A stretch of 64,000 nt of DNA from Streptomyces sp. NBC_00370 (GTDB taxonomy: Bacteria > Actinomycetota > Actinomycetes > Streptomycetales > Streptomycetaceae). The translations under genes and the position numbers were made by a program. The notes beneath the pieces are model-generated. The model was not told the origin of the DNA. It worked only from the letters and a program-made list of their open reading frames with translations, and ran no database searches. Below, one piece after another: positions 26,348 through 34,621 of this stretch (the stretch's first letter is position 1; every line of letters starts with the position of its first letter). The DNA is taken from positions 2,486,501-2,550,500 of the forward strand of contig NZ_CP107968.1 of NCBI RefSeq assembly GCF_036084755.1. Reading direction: 5' to 3'.

Positions 26348-27385
26348 ATGACGCGAATCGACAAGAACCCCAGCGGCAGCCGCACGGGCATCGCCGTCGA
26401 GGTGCGGGGGCTGGTCAAGCACTACGGCGCGACCAAGGCGCTCGACGGCATCGACCTGGACGTGCGCGAAGGCACCGTCCTCGGTGTCCTCGGGCCCAAC
26501 GGCGCCGGCAAGACAACTCTCGTACGGATCCTCTCCACCCTGGTCCAGCCCGACGCGGGCACAGCGGTGGTAGCCGGCTACGACGTGCTGCGCCAGCCCA
26601 GGCAGCTGCGCCGAACGATAGGCCTCACCGGCCAGTACGCCTCGGTGGACGAGAAGCTGTCCGGCCGGGAGAACCTCTACATGATCGGCAGGCTGCTCGA
26701 CCTGTCCCGCAAGGACGCGCGCCGCCGTGCCGACGAACTGCTGGAGCGCTTCTCGCTCACGGACTCCGCCAAGCGGCCCGTGATGCAGTACTCCGGCGGT
26801 ATGCGGCGCAGGCTCGACCTGGCCGCCTCGATGATCGGGCAGCCCGCCGTGCTCTATCTGGACGAGCCGACGACGGGCCTCGACCCCAGGACCCGCAACG
26901 AGGTCTGGGACGAGGTGCAGCGGATGGTCGCCGAAGGCGCGACGGTCCTGCTGACCACGCAGTACATGGAAGAGGCCGAGCAGCTGGCGAGCGAGCTGAC
27001 GGTCATCGACAAGGGCAAGATCGTCGCCAGTGGCGCGGTGGACGAGCTGAAGGCGAAGGTCGGCGGCCGCACCCTGCAGATCAGGCCCACGGATCCGGCC
27101 CAACTGCCCGCGATGGCACGGGCGCTGGCCGAGACGGGGCTCGACGGCGTGTCGGGTACGTCCGTGGTGCCCGACGAGGGTCTGCTGTACGTCCCGATCC
27201 TCAGCGACAGCCAACTGACGGCGGTCATCGGACTGCTGGCCGAGCGCGGCTTCTCCGTCGCCCATATCGGCACCCATCTGCCCAGCCTGGACGAGGTGTT
27301 CCTGGCCATCACCGGCGAGAAGCTGACCTCGGAGTCCGACACCGCAGCCGACGCCGGCTCCGCGCCCGAGGAGGTCGCCGTATGA
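26348..27385 (+). CDS. ABC transporter ATP-binding protein (DrrA-like)
   Basis: A 345-residue ATPase of the daunorubicin-resistance DrrA group of ABC-2 exporters. Walker A 'GPNGAGKTTLVRILSTL' at about residue 50, signature 'MQYSGGMRRRLDLAASMI', Walker B 'LYLDEPTTGLDPRTR', and the switch His region. The last 100 residues are the DrrA C-terminal domain ('GRTLQIRPTDPAQLPAMARAL', 'LPSLDEVFLAITGEK'). Start ATG 26348 lies only a few bases downstream of a possible -10 box, so the message may be leaderless. Its stop overlaps the permease ATG by 4 bp. Substrate probably a hydrophobic drug or lipid-like product; unknown. Confidence 0.93.
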   Translation: MTRIDKNPSGSRTGIAVEVRGLVKHYGATKALDGIDLDVREGTVLGVLGPNGAGKTTLVRILSTLVQPDAGTAVVAGYDVLRQPRQLRRTIGLTGQYASVDEKLSGRENLYMIGRLLDLSRKDARRRADELLERFSLTDSAKRPVMQYSGGMRRRLDLAASMIGQPAVLYLDEPTTGLDPRTRNEVWDEVQRMVAEGATVLLTTQYMEEAEQLASELTVIDKGKIVASGAVDELKAKVGGRTLQIRPTDPAQLPAMARALAETGLDGVSGTSVVPDEGLLYVPILSDSQLTAVIGLLAERGFSVAHIGTHLPSLDEVFLAITGEKLTSESDTAADAGSAPEEVAV

Positions 27386-28236
27386 GCACCACCACGCTTC
27401 CCACGTCCGCACCCGAGCAGACAACCGCTCCGGCCCGCAGGCCCGTCGACGAGGGGCGGATCGGGCTGCGCGCCAATGTGCGCCACATCGGCGCGCTGGC
27501 CCGGCGCAACGTGCTGCAGATCAAGCAGGACCCGGAGTCGATGTTCGACGTCCTGCTGATGCCGATCATCTTCACGCTGCTGTTCGTGTACGTCTTCGGC
27601 GGCTCCGTCGGCGCGAGCATCGGCGGCGGCCGTGAGGCCTATGTGAACTACGTGGTGCCAGGGCTGATGGCGATGATGGGCATGAACATCGCGATGGCGG
27701 TCGGCACGGGGGTCAACGACGACTTCCGCAAGGGCGTCATGGACCGGTTCCGTACGATGCCGATCGCCCGGTCGTCGGTGCTGATCGCGAAGATCGTGGT
27801 CGAGATCGGCCGGATGCTGGTCGCCACGGCGATCCTGCTCGGCATGGGCTTCCTGCTCGGCATGAGCGTCGGGACGTCCGTCCTGGAACTGCTCGCCGCC
27901 GTCGGCCTTTCGCTGGTCTTCGGCGCGTCCCTGATGTGGGTCTTCATCCTGCTGGGTCTCACCATGAAGACGGCGCAGGCCGTCCAGGGGGTGGCCATGC
28001 TGGTCCTGATGCCGCTGCAGTTCGGCTCGTCGATCTTCGCCCCGCCGTCGACGATGCCCGGCTGGCTGCAGAACTTCACCGACTACAACCCGCTGTCGAA
28101 TCTCGCCGACGCGGCGCGCAATCTGCTCAACGGCGGCCCGGTGGCCCACTCCGTCTGGATCACGCTGGCCTGGGCCGCCGGGATCACGCTGGTGACGGCG
28201 CCGCTCGCGGTGGCCAGGTTCCGCAAGAAGTCCTGA
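27382..28236 (+). CDS. ABC-2 type transporter permease (DrrB-like)
   Basis: A 284-residue membrane partner of the DrrA-like ATPase, with six hydrophobic helices after a cytoplasmic N-terminus. Marks: 'NVLQIKQDPESMFDVLLMPI', 'YVNYVVPGLMAMM', 'RKGVMDRFRTMPIARSSVLIAK' and the terminal 'FTDYNPLSNLADAARNLLNGG'. These are the DrrB/ABC-2 family blocks. Translationally coupled to the ATPase (ATGA). No regulator gene is directly attached; the AfsR-type regulator is convergent after 107 bp. Confidence 0.93.
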   Translation: MSTTTLPTSAPEQTTAPARRPVDEGRIGLRANVRHIGALARRNVLQIKQDPESMFDVLLMPIIFTLLFVYVFGGSVGASIGGGREAYVNYVVPGLMAMMGMNIAMAVGTGVNDDFRKGVMDRFRTMPIARSSVLIAKIVVEIGRMLVATAILLGMGFLLGMSVGTSVLELLAAVGLSLVFGASLMWVFILLGLTMKTAQAVQGVAMLVLMPLQFGSSIFAPPSTMPGWLQNFTDYNPLSNLADAARNLLNGGPVAHSVWITLAWAAGITLVTAPLAVARFRKKS

Positions 28237-28343
28237 CCCGCGCGGCCGGGACACGTCCGAGGGCGCCCGAGGCGTCCCGGGAGCCGCGAGGTGGCTCCGG
28301 ATTCGTAGGGGTCTCCTGAGCCGATGACCCGGTGCTCCCGGGA

Positions 28344-31300
28344 TCAGACGAGGGCGACGGCCTCCTCCATCGTGAGGCCGCCGCCCTCGGCGCGTGCCGC
28401 GTCGAAGCGGGCCGTGTCGCCACCGAGCGAAGCCAGCACGGCCTCGCGCGCCCCCCGCATGACCATCCTCTCGGTGGCGACGCGGAAGTGGCCGGTGGGC
28501 AGCAGCGCCTCGTACGCGCCGATCAGCCGGGCCGCGTCCTCCGCCCGCTCCCCGCCGAGACCCCCGAGCGCCCAGGCGGCCGTCAGCAGATGCACGGCGA
28601 CCATCTCGGGGGCAATCATCCGGGACAGCGGTGCGTTCGCCTGTATCGCGGCCTCCCGCGCCAGCACCCGCGCCCGCGCGAAGTCGCCGTCCGCACAGTC
28701 CAGCCAGGCGAAGGCGCCCTTCGCGAACCCCTCGAAGACAGCCAGTGAGTCCTGGGCGAGTGCGGCCTGCAGCAGCTCCAGTTGCTCCCTGGCCTCGTCC
28801 CTGCGCCCGCTGCGGCCGAGCCACATCGCCAGGAACAGCCGGGCGATCGGCACCGGTTCCCGGTCGGGCCGTTCGTCCGCCGCCTCCTCGCCCTCGGCCA
28901 GCGCCTCGCGCAGGATCCGCTCGCCCTCCTCCGGGTGGTCCGACTCCAGGAGATTGCCCCCGAGCCGGCAGCGCAGCAGGGTCACATGGCCCCGGGCACC
29001 GAGACCTTCGGCGTAGCGGATGGCGGCGGTGAAGTCCTCGACGGCGCCGTCGAAGTCGCCTGCCCTCTCCCGGGCCTCGCCGTGCGCCGACAGCGCCTCG
29101 GCGGCGCCCCAGTCGTCACCGAGCCGCTCGTAGATCTCCCGGGCCCGGTCGGCGTCCCTGGCCGCGTCCTCGGCCGAAATGCCCCTGTTGGCGAGGAGGT
29201 TGGCGCGCGTCTGGAGAGCCGCCGCCAGCTCCCAGTCGAAGCCGAAGTCCTCGCAGGCGCTGACCGTCGTGTTGAGAGCCGCCAAGAGCCGTTCCCCCTC
29301 GCCGGCGAACAGCATCGAGAAGAACCACATCGTGCCGGGGAACCGGCAGGTCTGCGGCAGTCCCGCGCGGTAGACCTCGCTCACGGCCCCGAACCATTCG
29401 ACGCGTTCGGTCATGCTCCATTCGCTGTCCGAGTGATCCATGCTGACCAGCTCGATCAGCCGGACCTCACGGCGCGCCTCCAGCAGCACCTCGGGGCTCA
29501 TGGGCGGCGGCGCGTCCGTGCACCGCTCCTGGAGCGGTTCGGCGGGTCGGTAGGGCGGGGCGAACGGATCGGGCCCGAGCGCCGCCCCCGCGCTCGCCCA
29601 CTGCATGGCGTCGAAGCGCAGGTCGCGCATCTGCCAGTACCAGGCGAGTGACAGGACGAGGCACAGCACCTCCTGCTCGTCCTCGGCGGCGACGGCCCTG
29701 CGCAGCGCGGTGCGCACGTTCTCGTTCTCCAGCTCCAGCCGGGCGAGCGCCGCGCGCTGTCCGCTGCCGCGCAGTTCGGGGTCGCTGGTCCTGGCCAGTT
29801 CGCGGTAGTAGGTCAGATGGCGCCGTTCGGTGGCCTGCCGGTCGTCGGCCTCGTCCAGGCGCTCGGCGGTGTACTCGGTGACGGTCTCCAGCAGCCGGTA
29901 GCGCATGCCGCCGTCCTCCGAGGGGGCGGCGACGACAAGGGACTTGTCGATGAGCGAGCCGAGCAGCGCGGCGACCTCGCGGGCCGGGACGCCGGGCCCC
30001 GCGCACACGGACTCGGCGGCCGTCAGGTCGCAGCCGCCGGAGAAGACCGACAGCCGGCGCAGGACGGCGCGTTCGGGCAGGTCCAGCAGCTCCCAGGACC
30101 AGTCGACGACGGCCCGCAGGGTCTGCTGGCGCGGCAGAACGGTCCTGCTGCCGCTGGTCAGCAGCCGGAACCGGTCGTCGAGCCGGTCCGCGATCTGGCG
30201 CGGCGTGAGCAACCGCAGCCGGGCGGCGGCCAGTTCGATCGCCAGCGGCAGCCCGTCGAGACGGCGGCAGATCTCGGCGACGGCGGCGGGGTCGTCCGCC
30301 GGATCGAATCCGGGCCGCACCGCGCGCGCACGCTCGGCGAACAGCCGGTGCGCCGGGTCACGCGGCAACGGCTCCACGGGCCGCAGGGCCTCGCCGGGCA
30401 CGCCCAGCGGCTCCCTGCTGGTGGCGAGGACCGTCAACTCGGGGCAGTGCGCGAGAAGTTCCTCGGCGAGGGTGGCCGCCGCCTCGATCACGTGCTCGCA
30501 GTTGTCGAGGATCAGCAGCATCCGGCGGCGCGCGCAGTGCTCGGCCAGCCGGGCGAGCGGATCGCCGGAATGCCGGTCGACGGCGCGCAGTTCTTCGGCG
30601 CCGGCGCCGCGCAGCACGGTCTCGCGGGCGCCGAGCGCGGTCAGTACGGCCTCGGGGACGCCCTTGGGGTCGTCAACGGGGGCGAGTTCGGCGAGCCACA
30701 CACCGTCCGGCCACTGCTCGGCCATCGCTTCCGCCGCCTCCTGCGACAGCCGGGTCTTGCCGGCGCCGCCGGGGCCGAGCAGGGTGACGAGCCTGGCGCG
30801 GCCGAGGTCGTCGTGGAGGGTGCCGATGTCGCTCTCGCGGCCGACGAAGCTGGTGAGCCTGGCCCGGAGGTTGCCGCGCGCCCTCGCGGGGGCCCCGGCG
30901 GGCGCCGGCCGGGCGCCCTGGAGCGGGGCGGGCGCCGGGGGCGGCTCGTGCCCTTCGTGGAGCAGTTCCTGGTGCAGCGCGGTCAGTTCGGGGCCCGGGT
31001 CGGCGCCGAGCCGGTCGGCGAGCGCGTGTCTGACGTGCTCGTAGGCGGCCAGTGCCTCCGCCGTACGTGACGCGTCGCGCAACGCGCGGATACGCAGCGC
31101 CTGGAGCGGTTCGTCCAGCGGGAACTCGTCGCAGAGGGCGGCCAGTTCGGGCAGCGACTCCTCGGCGCCGCCCAGCGCGAGCGCGGCGGCCAGCCGGGTC
31201 TTGCGCGCGCCGACCCGCCGGGTCTCCCAGCGGACCGCGTCGGGCGCGCGCTCCGGCAGGTCGGTCAGCGCGGGGCCGTGCCAGAGCGCGAGCGCGTCGT

Positions 31301-31670
31301 CGAGCAGCCCCGCCGCCTTGGCCGGGTCGCCCGCCCGCAGGGCCCTTGCGCCTTCGTCGGCGAGCCGGCCGAAGCGGTGCAGATCCACGTCCTCCGCGTC
31401 GACGCCGAGCTGGTAGCCCCCTTCGTAGGAGGCGACGGCGCCGGGCCCGAGCGCCCGCCGCAACCGGCCCACCAGGGCCTGGACGGCGCCCACCGCGTCG
31501 GCGGGCGGATCGCCGTCCCACACCTCCGCCACGAGCACGGCGACGGGCACGGTACGGCCGGGCCGCAGCGCGAGGGCCGTCAGCAGGGCACGCAGCCGCG
31601 CCCCGCCGAGGGCGACGGGGGTGCCGTCGTCGTGCAATGCCCGGGTCGTGCCGAGGACGGAGATACGCAT
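28344..31670 (-). CDS. AfsR/SARP-family regulator, large form
   Basis: A 1108-residue regulator with the AfsR-like layout. N-terminal OmpR-type winged helix (residues about 1-95: 'GARLRALLTALALRPGRTVPVAVLVAEVWDGD', 'ALVGRLRRALG'), bacterial transcriptional activation domain (about 95-245), NB-ARC-like ATPase with Walker A 'LLGPGGAGKTRLSQ' (about residue 300) and 'LLILDNCEHV', and a long helical TPR-like C-terminal part. Such proteins switch on antibiotic or secondary-metabolite genes, and ATP/ADP binding controls assembly. No biosynthetic cluster is next to it; the DrrAB-like exporter is the nearest convergent unit. The M50 gene is divergent. Confidence 0.93.
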   Translation of the reverse strand: MRISVLGTTRALHDDGTPVALGGARLRALLTALALRPGRTVPVAVLVAEVWDGDPPADAVGAVQALVGRLRRALGPGAVASYEGGYQLGVDAEDVDLHRFGRLADEGARALRAGDPAKAAGLLDDALALWHGPALTDLPERAPDAVRWETRRVGARKTRLAAALALGGAEESLPELAALCDEFPLDEPLQALRIRALRDASRTAEALAAYEHVRHALADRLGADPGPELTALHQELLHEGHEPPPAPAPLQGARPAPAGAPARARGNLRARLTSFVGRESDIGTLHDDLGRARLVTLLGPGGAGKTRLSQEAAEAMAEQWPDGVWLAELAPVDDPKGVPEAVLTALGARETVLRGAGAEELRAVDRHSGDPLARLAEHCARRRMLLILDNCEHVIEAAATLAEELLAHCPELTVLATSREPLGVPGEALRPVEPLPRDPAHRLFAERARAVRPGFDPADDPAAVAEICRRLDGLPLAIELAAARLRLLTPRQIADRLDDRFRLLTSGSRTVLPRQQTLRAVVDWSWELLDLPERAVLRRLSVFSGGCDLTAAESVCAGPGVPAREVAALLGSLIDKSLVVAAPSEDGGMRYRLLETVTEYTAERLDEADDRQATERRHLTYYRELARTSDPELRGSGQRAALARLELENENVRTALRRAVAAEDEQEVLCLVLSLAWYWQMRDLRFDAMQWASAGAALGPDPFAPPYRPAEPLQERCTDAPPPMSPEVLLEARREVRLIELVSMDHSDSEWSMTERVEWFGAVSEVYRAGLPQTCRFPGTMWFFSMLFAGEGERLLAALNTTVSACEDFGFDWELAAALQTRANLLANRGISAEDAARDADRAREIYERLGDDWGAAEALSAHGEARERAGDFDGAVEDFTAAIRYAEGLGARGHVTLLRCRLGGNLLESDHPEEGERILREALAEGEEAADERPDREPVPIARLFLAMWLGRSGRRDEAREQLELLQAALAQDSLAVFEGFAKGAFAWLDCADGDFARARVLAREAAIQANAPLSRMIAPEMVAVHLLTAAWALGGLGGERAEDAARLIGAYEALLPTGHFRVATERMVMRGAREAVLASLGGDTARFDAARAEGGGLTMEEAVALV

Positions 31671-31872
31671 GACCCCATTGTCCCTGTGCGCGCCCGGCAG
31701 CTCACACCGTCCGTACGTTCGGGTGTGTTCGTTCCCGGGTCCCGCGTCCGAGGGCGGCAGGAGCGCCGTACGCCCGGCGGACCGGGGGGAACCAGGTGCC
31801 CCCTCGGGTCGTTTCCCCCGCGTCACCAGTACGGTCGATCCGCACAGCCGCCGACCAACGGGAGAACCACCC

Positions 31873-32694
31873 ATGACCACCGCCATCAACCGCAACAGCG
31901 ACCGGCGGATCAGTCCCGTCTTCGTCGGGATCGTCGCCGTCACCGCGGTGTCGGGCTGGGCCGTGTGGGAGAGGTACGCGGCCAGCGCCGGTTTCGCCGT
32001 CTTCCTGTTCGTCACGGGCGGCTGGATCGTCTCGCTCTGTCTGCACGAGTACGCGCACGCCCGCAGCGCCCTGCACAGCGGTGACATCTCCATCCCGGGC
32101 AAGGGCTATCTGACGCTCAACCCGCTCAAGTACACGCACGCGCTGCTGAGCATCGTGCTGCCGGTGGTCTTCGTGATCCTCGGCGGTATCGGACTGCCCG
32201 GTGGCGCCGTCTTCATCGAGCGGGGCCGCATCCAGGGCCGCTGGAAGCACAGCCTGATCTCGGCGGCCGGCCCGCTGACCAACGCGCTGTTCGCCGTCGT
32301 CTGCACGGCGCCGTTCTGGCTCGGCGGGCTCGACGGGGTGCCGATGGAGTTCCAGTACGCGCTGGCGTTCCTCGCGCTGCTCCAGGTCACCGGCGCGATC
32401 CTGAACTTCCTGCCGGTGCCGGGGCTCGACGGCTACGGCGTGATCGAGCCCTGGCTCTCGCACAAGATCCGCCGCCAGGTCGAGCCGTTCGCGCCGTTCG
32501 GACTGATCGCGGTGTTCGTCATCCTGTACATCGGCAGCGTGAACGAGGGCTTCTTCGACGCGGTCGACGCGGTGCTGCGCCGGCTGGGGGTCAGCAACCC
32601 GAACGCGGCCTACTGCGGGCAGAACCTCTACCAGTTCTGGACGAGCACCGACCCGTACTGCAAGGCGGGCGCCGGGCTCAGCTTCAGCCGGTGA
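31873..32694 (+). CDS. M50-family (site-2 protease) membrane metalloprotease
   Basis: A 273-residue protein with about six membrane helices. Zinc motif 'LCLHEYAHA' (HExxH, about residue 57) lies in the first helix pair, and the third ligand motif is 'NFLPVPGLDGYGV' (about 178, the NxxPxPxLDG form). This is the rhomboid-unrelated S2P/SpoIVFB class that cuts substrates within the membrane, usually to free anti-sigma factors or transcription factors. No PDZ domain is visible. The cytoplasmic tail 'NAAYCGQNLYQFWTS' holds Cys residues. 'gggagaacc' precedes the ATG. The 3' end overlaps a small convergent gene by 11 bp. Confidence 0.92.
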   Translation: MTTAINRNSDRRISPVFVGIVAVTAVSGWAVWERYAASAGFAVFLFVTGGWIVSLCLHEYAHARSALHSGDISIPGKGYLTLNPLKYTHALLSIVLPVVFVILGGIGLPGGAVFIERGRIQGRWKHSLISAAGPLTNALFAVVCTAPFWLGGLDGVPMEFQYALAFLALLQVTGAILNFLPVPGLDGYGVIEPWLSHKIRRQVEPFAPFGLIAVFVILYIGSVNEGFFDAVDAVLRRLGVSNPNAAYCGQNLYQFWTSTDPYCKAGAGLSFSR

Positions 32695-32878
32695 CGGTCG
32701 TCGTACGGGCCGCGCGCTCCGCCTTCGCCCTGCGCAGGTAGTACCAGGACATGTTCGACGAGAGCCCGGCGATCAGCACCCACACGATGCCGATCAGATT
32801 GCCCTGGACGAAGGAGATGACGGCGGCTGCGACGGCGAGGACGCAGACGACGGTGGCGTACACGGCGAGGCGGGGCAT
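32684..32878 (-). CDS. Small membrane protein of unknown function
   Basis: A 64-residue protein with two hydrophobic helices ('LAVYATVVCVLAVAAAVISFV' trimmed at 'QGN', then 'IGIVWVLIAGLSSNMSWYYL') and an Arg/Lys-rich tail. It overlaps the M50 gene end by 11 bp in the opposite direction. No family recognised. Codon bias supports coding on this strand. Confidence 0.6.
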   Translation of the reverse strand: MPRLAVYATVVCVLAVAAAVISFVQGNLIGIVWVLIAGLSSNMSWYYLRRAKAERAARTTTVTG

Positions 32879-32962
32879 GGGGGTCGGCTCCTGTCGGCGG
32901 CTTCCGGACTGCGGTGGTACGCCGTCCAGTGTCCCCCATGCCCGCTGCCCGTCGGACGCCGG

Positions 32963-33676
32963 TCAGACGTCCGTGGCGCGCAGGCCCGCGTGGGCCTTGT
33001 AACGGCGGTTCATCGAGATCAGGTTGGCGACGAGCGACTCCACCTGGTGGGCGTTGCGCAGCCGTCCGGCGAAGACACCCCGCATGCCGGGGATCCGGGC
33101 GGCGAGCGCCTGTACGAGGTCCGTGTCGGCCCGCACCTCACCGAGCACCATCACATCGGTGTCGATCAGCTCGATCTCCGGGTCCTGGAGCAGTACCGCC
33201 GAGAGATGGTGGAAGGCGGCGGTCACCCGGGAGTCCGGCAGCAGGGCCGCGGCCTGTTCGGCGGCGCTGCCCTCCTCGGGGGTGAGGGCGTAGGCGCCCT
33301 TCTTGTCGAAGCCGAGCGGGTTGACGCAGTCGATAACGAGCTTGCCCGCCAGCTCCGCCTTGAGGGACTCCAGGGTCTTGGCATGGCCGTCCCACGGCAC
33401 GGCGACGATGATCACGTCGCTGCGGGTCGCGCAGTCCGCGTTGGCCGCGCCCTCGACCCCGTGGCCGAGTTCGGCAGCCGCGGCCTCGGCGCGCTCGGCG
33501 GCCCGCGAGCCGATGATCACTTTCTGCCCCGCCCTGGCCAGCCGGTAGGCGAGACCGCGGCCCTGGTCGCCGGTGCCGCCGAGCACACCGACCACGAGAC
33601 CTGACACGTCGGGGAGGTCCCAGGGGTCCTTGGCGGGAGGCTTGGGCGCGGCGCTGCCGCCGTCAGTAGAAGTCAT
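32963..33676 (-). CDS. fno: F420:NADP oxidoreductase (NADPH-dependent F420 reductase)
   Basis: A 237-residue protein of the NpdG/Fno family, which moves hydride between NADPH and coenzyme F420. After a 25-residue extension the NADP-binding loop is 'VGVLGGTGDQGRGLAYRLARA' with 'VIIGSRAAERAE' supplying the Ser-Arg that picks the 2'-phosphate. 'VIIVAVPWDGHAKTL', 'VIDCVNPLGFDKKGAYAL' and 'VTAAFHHLSAVLL' are family blocks. In Streptomyces it supplies F420H2 to F420-dependent reductases. The start at 33676 is followed upstream by palindromic element B, only 22 bp away. Confidence 0.92.
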   Translation of the reverse strand: MTSTDGGSAAPKPPAKDPWDLPDVSGLVVGVLGGTGDQGRGLAYRLARAGQKVIIGSRAAERAEAAAAELGHGVEGAANADCATRSDVIIVAVPWDGHAKTLESLKAELAGKLVIDCVNPLGFDKKGAYALTPEEGSAAEQAAALLPDSRVTAAFHHLSAVLLQDPEIELIDTDVMVLGEVRADTDLVQALAARIPGMRGVFAGRLRNAHQVESLVANLISMNRRYKAHAGLRATDV

Positions 33677-33698
33677 GCCACTGACATTAGTGCCGCGA

Positions 33699-33842
33699 CC
33701 GGCAATCTTTGCCCGTCAGGGAGCGGGGCCCGGTGGGGGTGATCGCAAGGCGGCCGGGAGCCCTTGTAGCGGAGCTACTCGGGCTCCCGGCCAACGCGGC
33801 GAGCGCGCGTGCCGGGGACCGCGACAGGGCAAAGCTTGCCGG
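33699..33842. repeat. Palindromic element, copy B (144 bp)
   Basis: Ends CCGGCAATCTTTGCCC (33699-33714) and GGGCAAAGCTTGCCGG (33827-33842) pair at 15 of 16 bases. Inside, on the minus strand, is GGCCGGGAGCCC, the loop GAGTAGCTCCGCTACAA, then GGGCTCCCGGCC: a perfect 12-bp stem with a conserved loop. The core matches copy A (23246-23421) but the outer stem does not. It lies in the divergent space before the F420:NADP reductase gene. Confidence 0.8.
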
Positions 33843-33956
33843 GAGGGGCACTGCGCACCGACGGCCCGCGTTACGTCGCACCGGCCGGCCACGTTCGGGT
33901 GAGGGTGCGGCCGAACGGGGGGTGCGGGCGGGGCGCGAGGGGCAGGATGCGGCGCC

Positions 33957-34568
33957 ATGGATGCCGTACGTGTCGCCCTGCTGCGTGAGGTTCTGGCCGG
34001 TACCCGGTGGCCGTCGGCGACCCGGCGGTTCGCCGGGACGCTGCGTGCCTCCGTCGTCCCGCAGGGCGGTGGGCTGCTGCTGGTCGGCACGGAGGAGTAC
34101 GAGCCGTGGCATCTGGCGGCGCATCTGGTCGACGAGGCGGCCTGGTCGGGACAGCCCGAGCTGGCCCCCACGCTGGTGCGCCACCAGGTGCGGCCCGGTG
34201 AACCGGCCCACCTCGCCGTCGGGCTCGGCCGGCTCGCCGGGGCCGGCCGGGGCTCGACGCTGCTCGTGGTGGCGCCCGACCGGCCGGGCGAGGGGCTGCT
34301 GGAGCGGGTGCACGACGCGCGCAGGGCCGGTGCGACGGTGCTGGCGCTCGACAGCGGCGACCCGGAGGTGCACGGCCTCGCCCACGAGGCGCTCACCGTG
34401 CCGGAGTCCGAGGCGCTCCCGGGTGTGGACTTCGACACAGTGCAGCATCTGGTCAGCGCGGCGGCCGGGGAGAACAGCGTGCCGGGCCCGCGCGGCCGGC
34501 GGCGGTTCAGGGACCGGCTGTCCCGGTTCGCGGACCGGCTGACGGCGCCGCCGCCCGCCCGCTGGTAG
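33957..34568 (+). CDS. Conserved-looking protein of unknown function
   Basis: A 203-residue cytoplasmic protein. Alternating strands and helices ('GGGLLLVGTEEYEPWHLAAHLVDEA', 'GSTLLVVAPDRPGEGLLERVHDARRAGATVLALDSGD') suggest a Rossmann-like or SIS-like alpha/beta fold, with a basic Arg-rich C-terminus ('GRRRFRDRLSRFADRL'). The phrase 'VVAPDRPGEGLLERVHDARRAGATVLAL' is like the sugar-isomerase (SIS) topology, but no catalytic residue is certain. I do not recognise the family. Start ATG 33957 is the first in frame after element B. Confidence 0.65.
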   Translation: MDAVRVALLREVLAGTRWPSATRRFAGTLRASVVPQGGGLLLVGTEEYEPWHLAAHLVDEAAWSGQPELAPTLVRHQVRPGEPAHLAVGLGRLAGAGRGSTLLVVAPDRPGEGLLERVHDARRAGATVLALDSGDPEVHGLAHEALTVPESEALPGVDFDTVQHLVSAAAGENSVPGPRGRRRFRDRLSRFADRLTAPPPARW

Positions 34569-34621
34569 GGGGCACCGCACCGGTTCGCACCGTACGTAAC
34601 GCGCTTGCACCGCACACGTAT

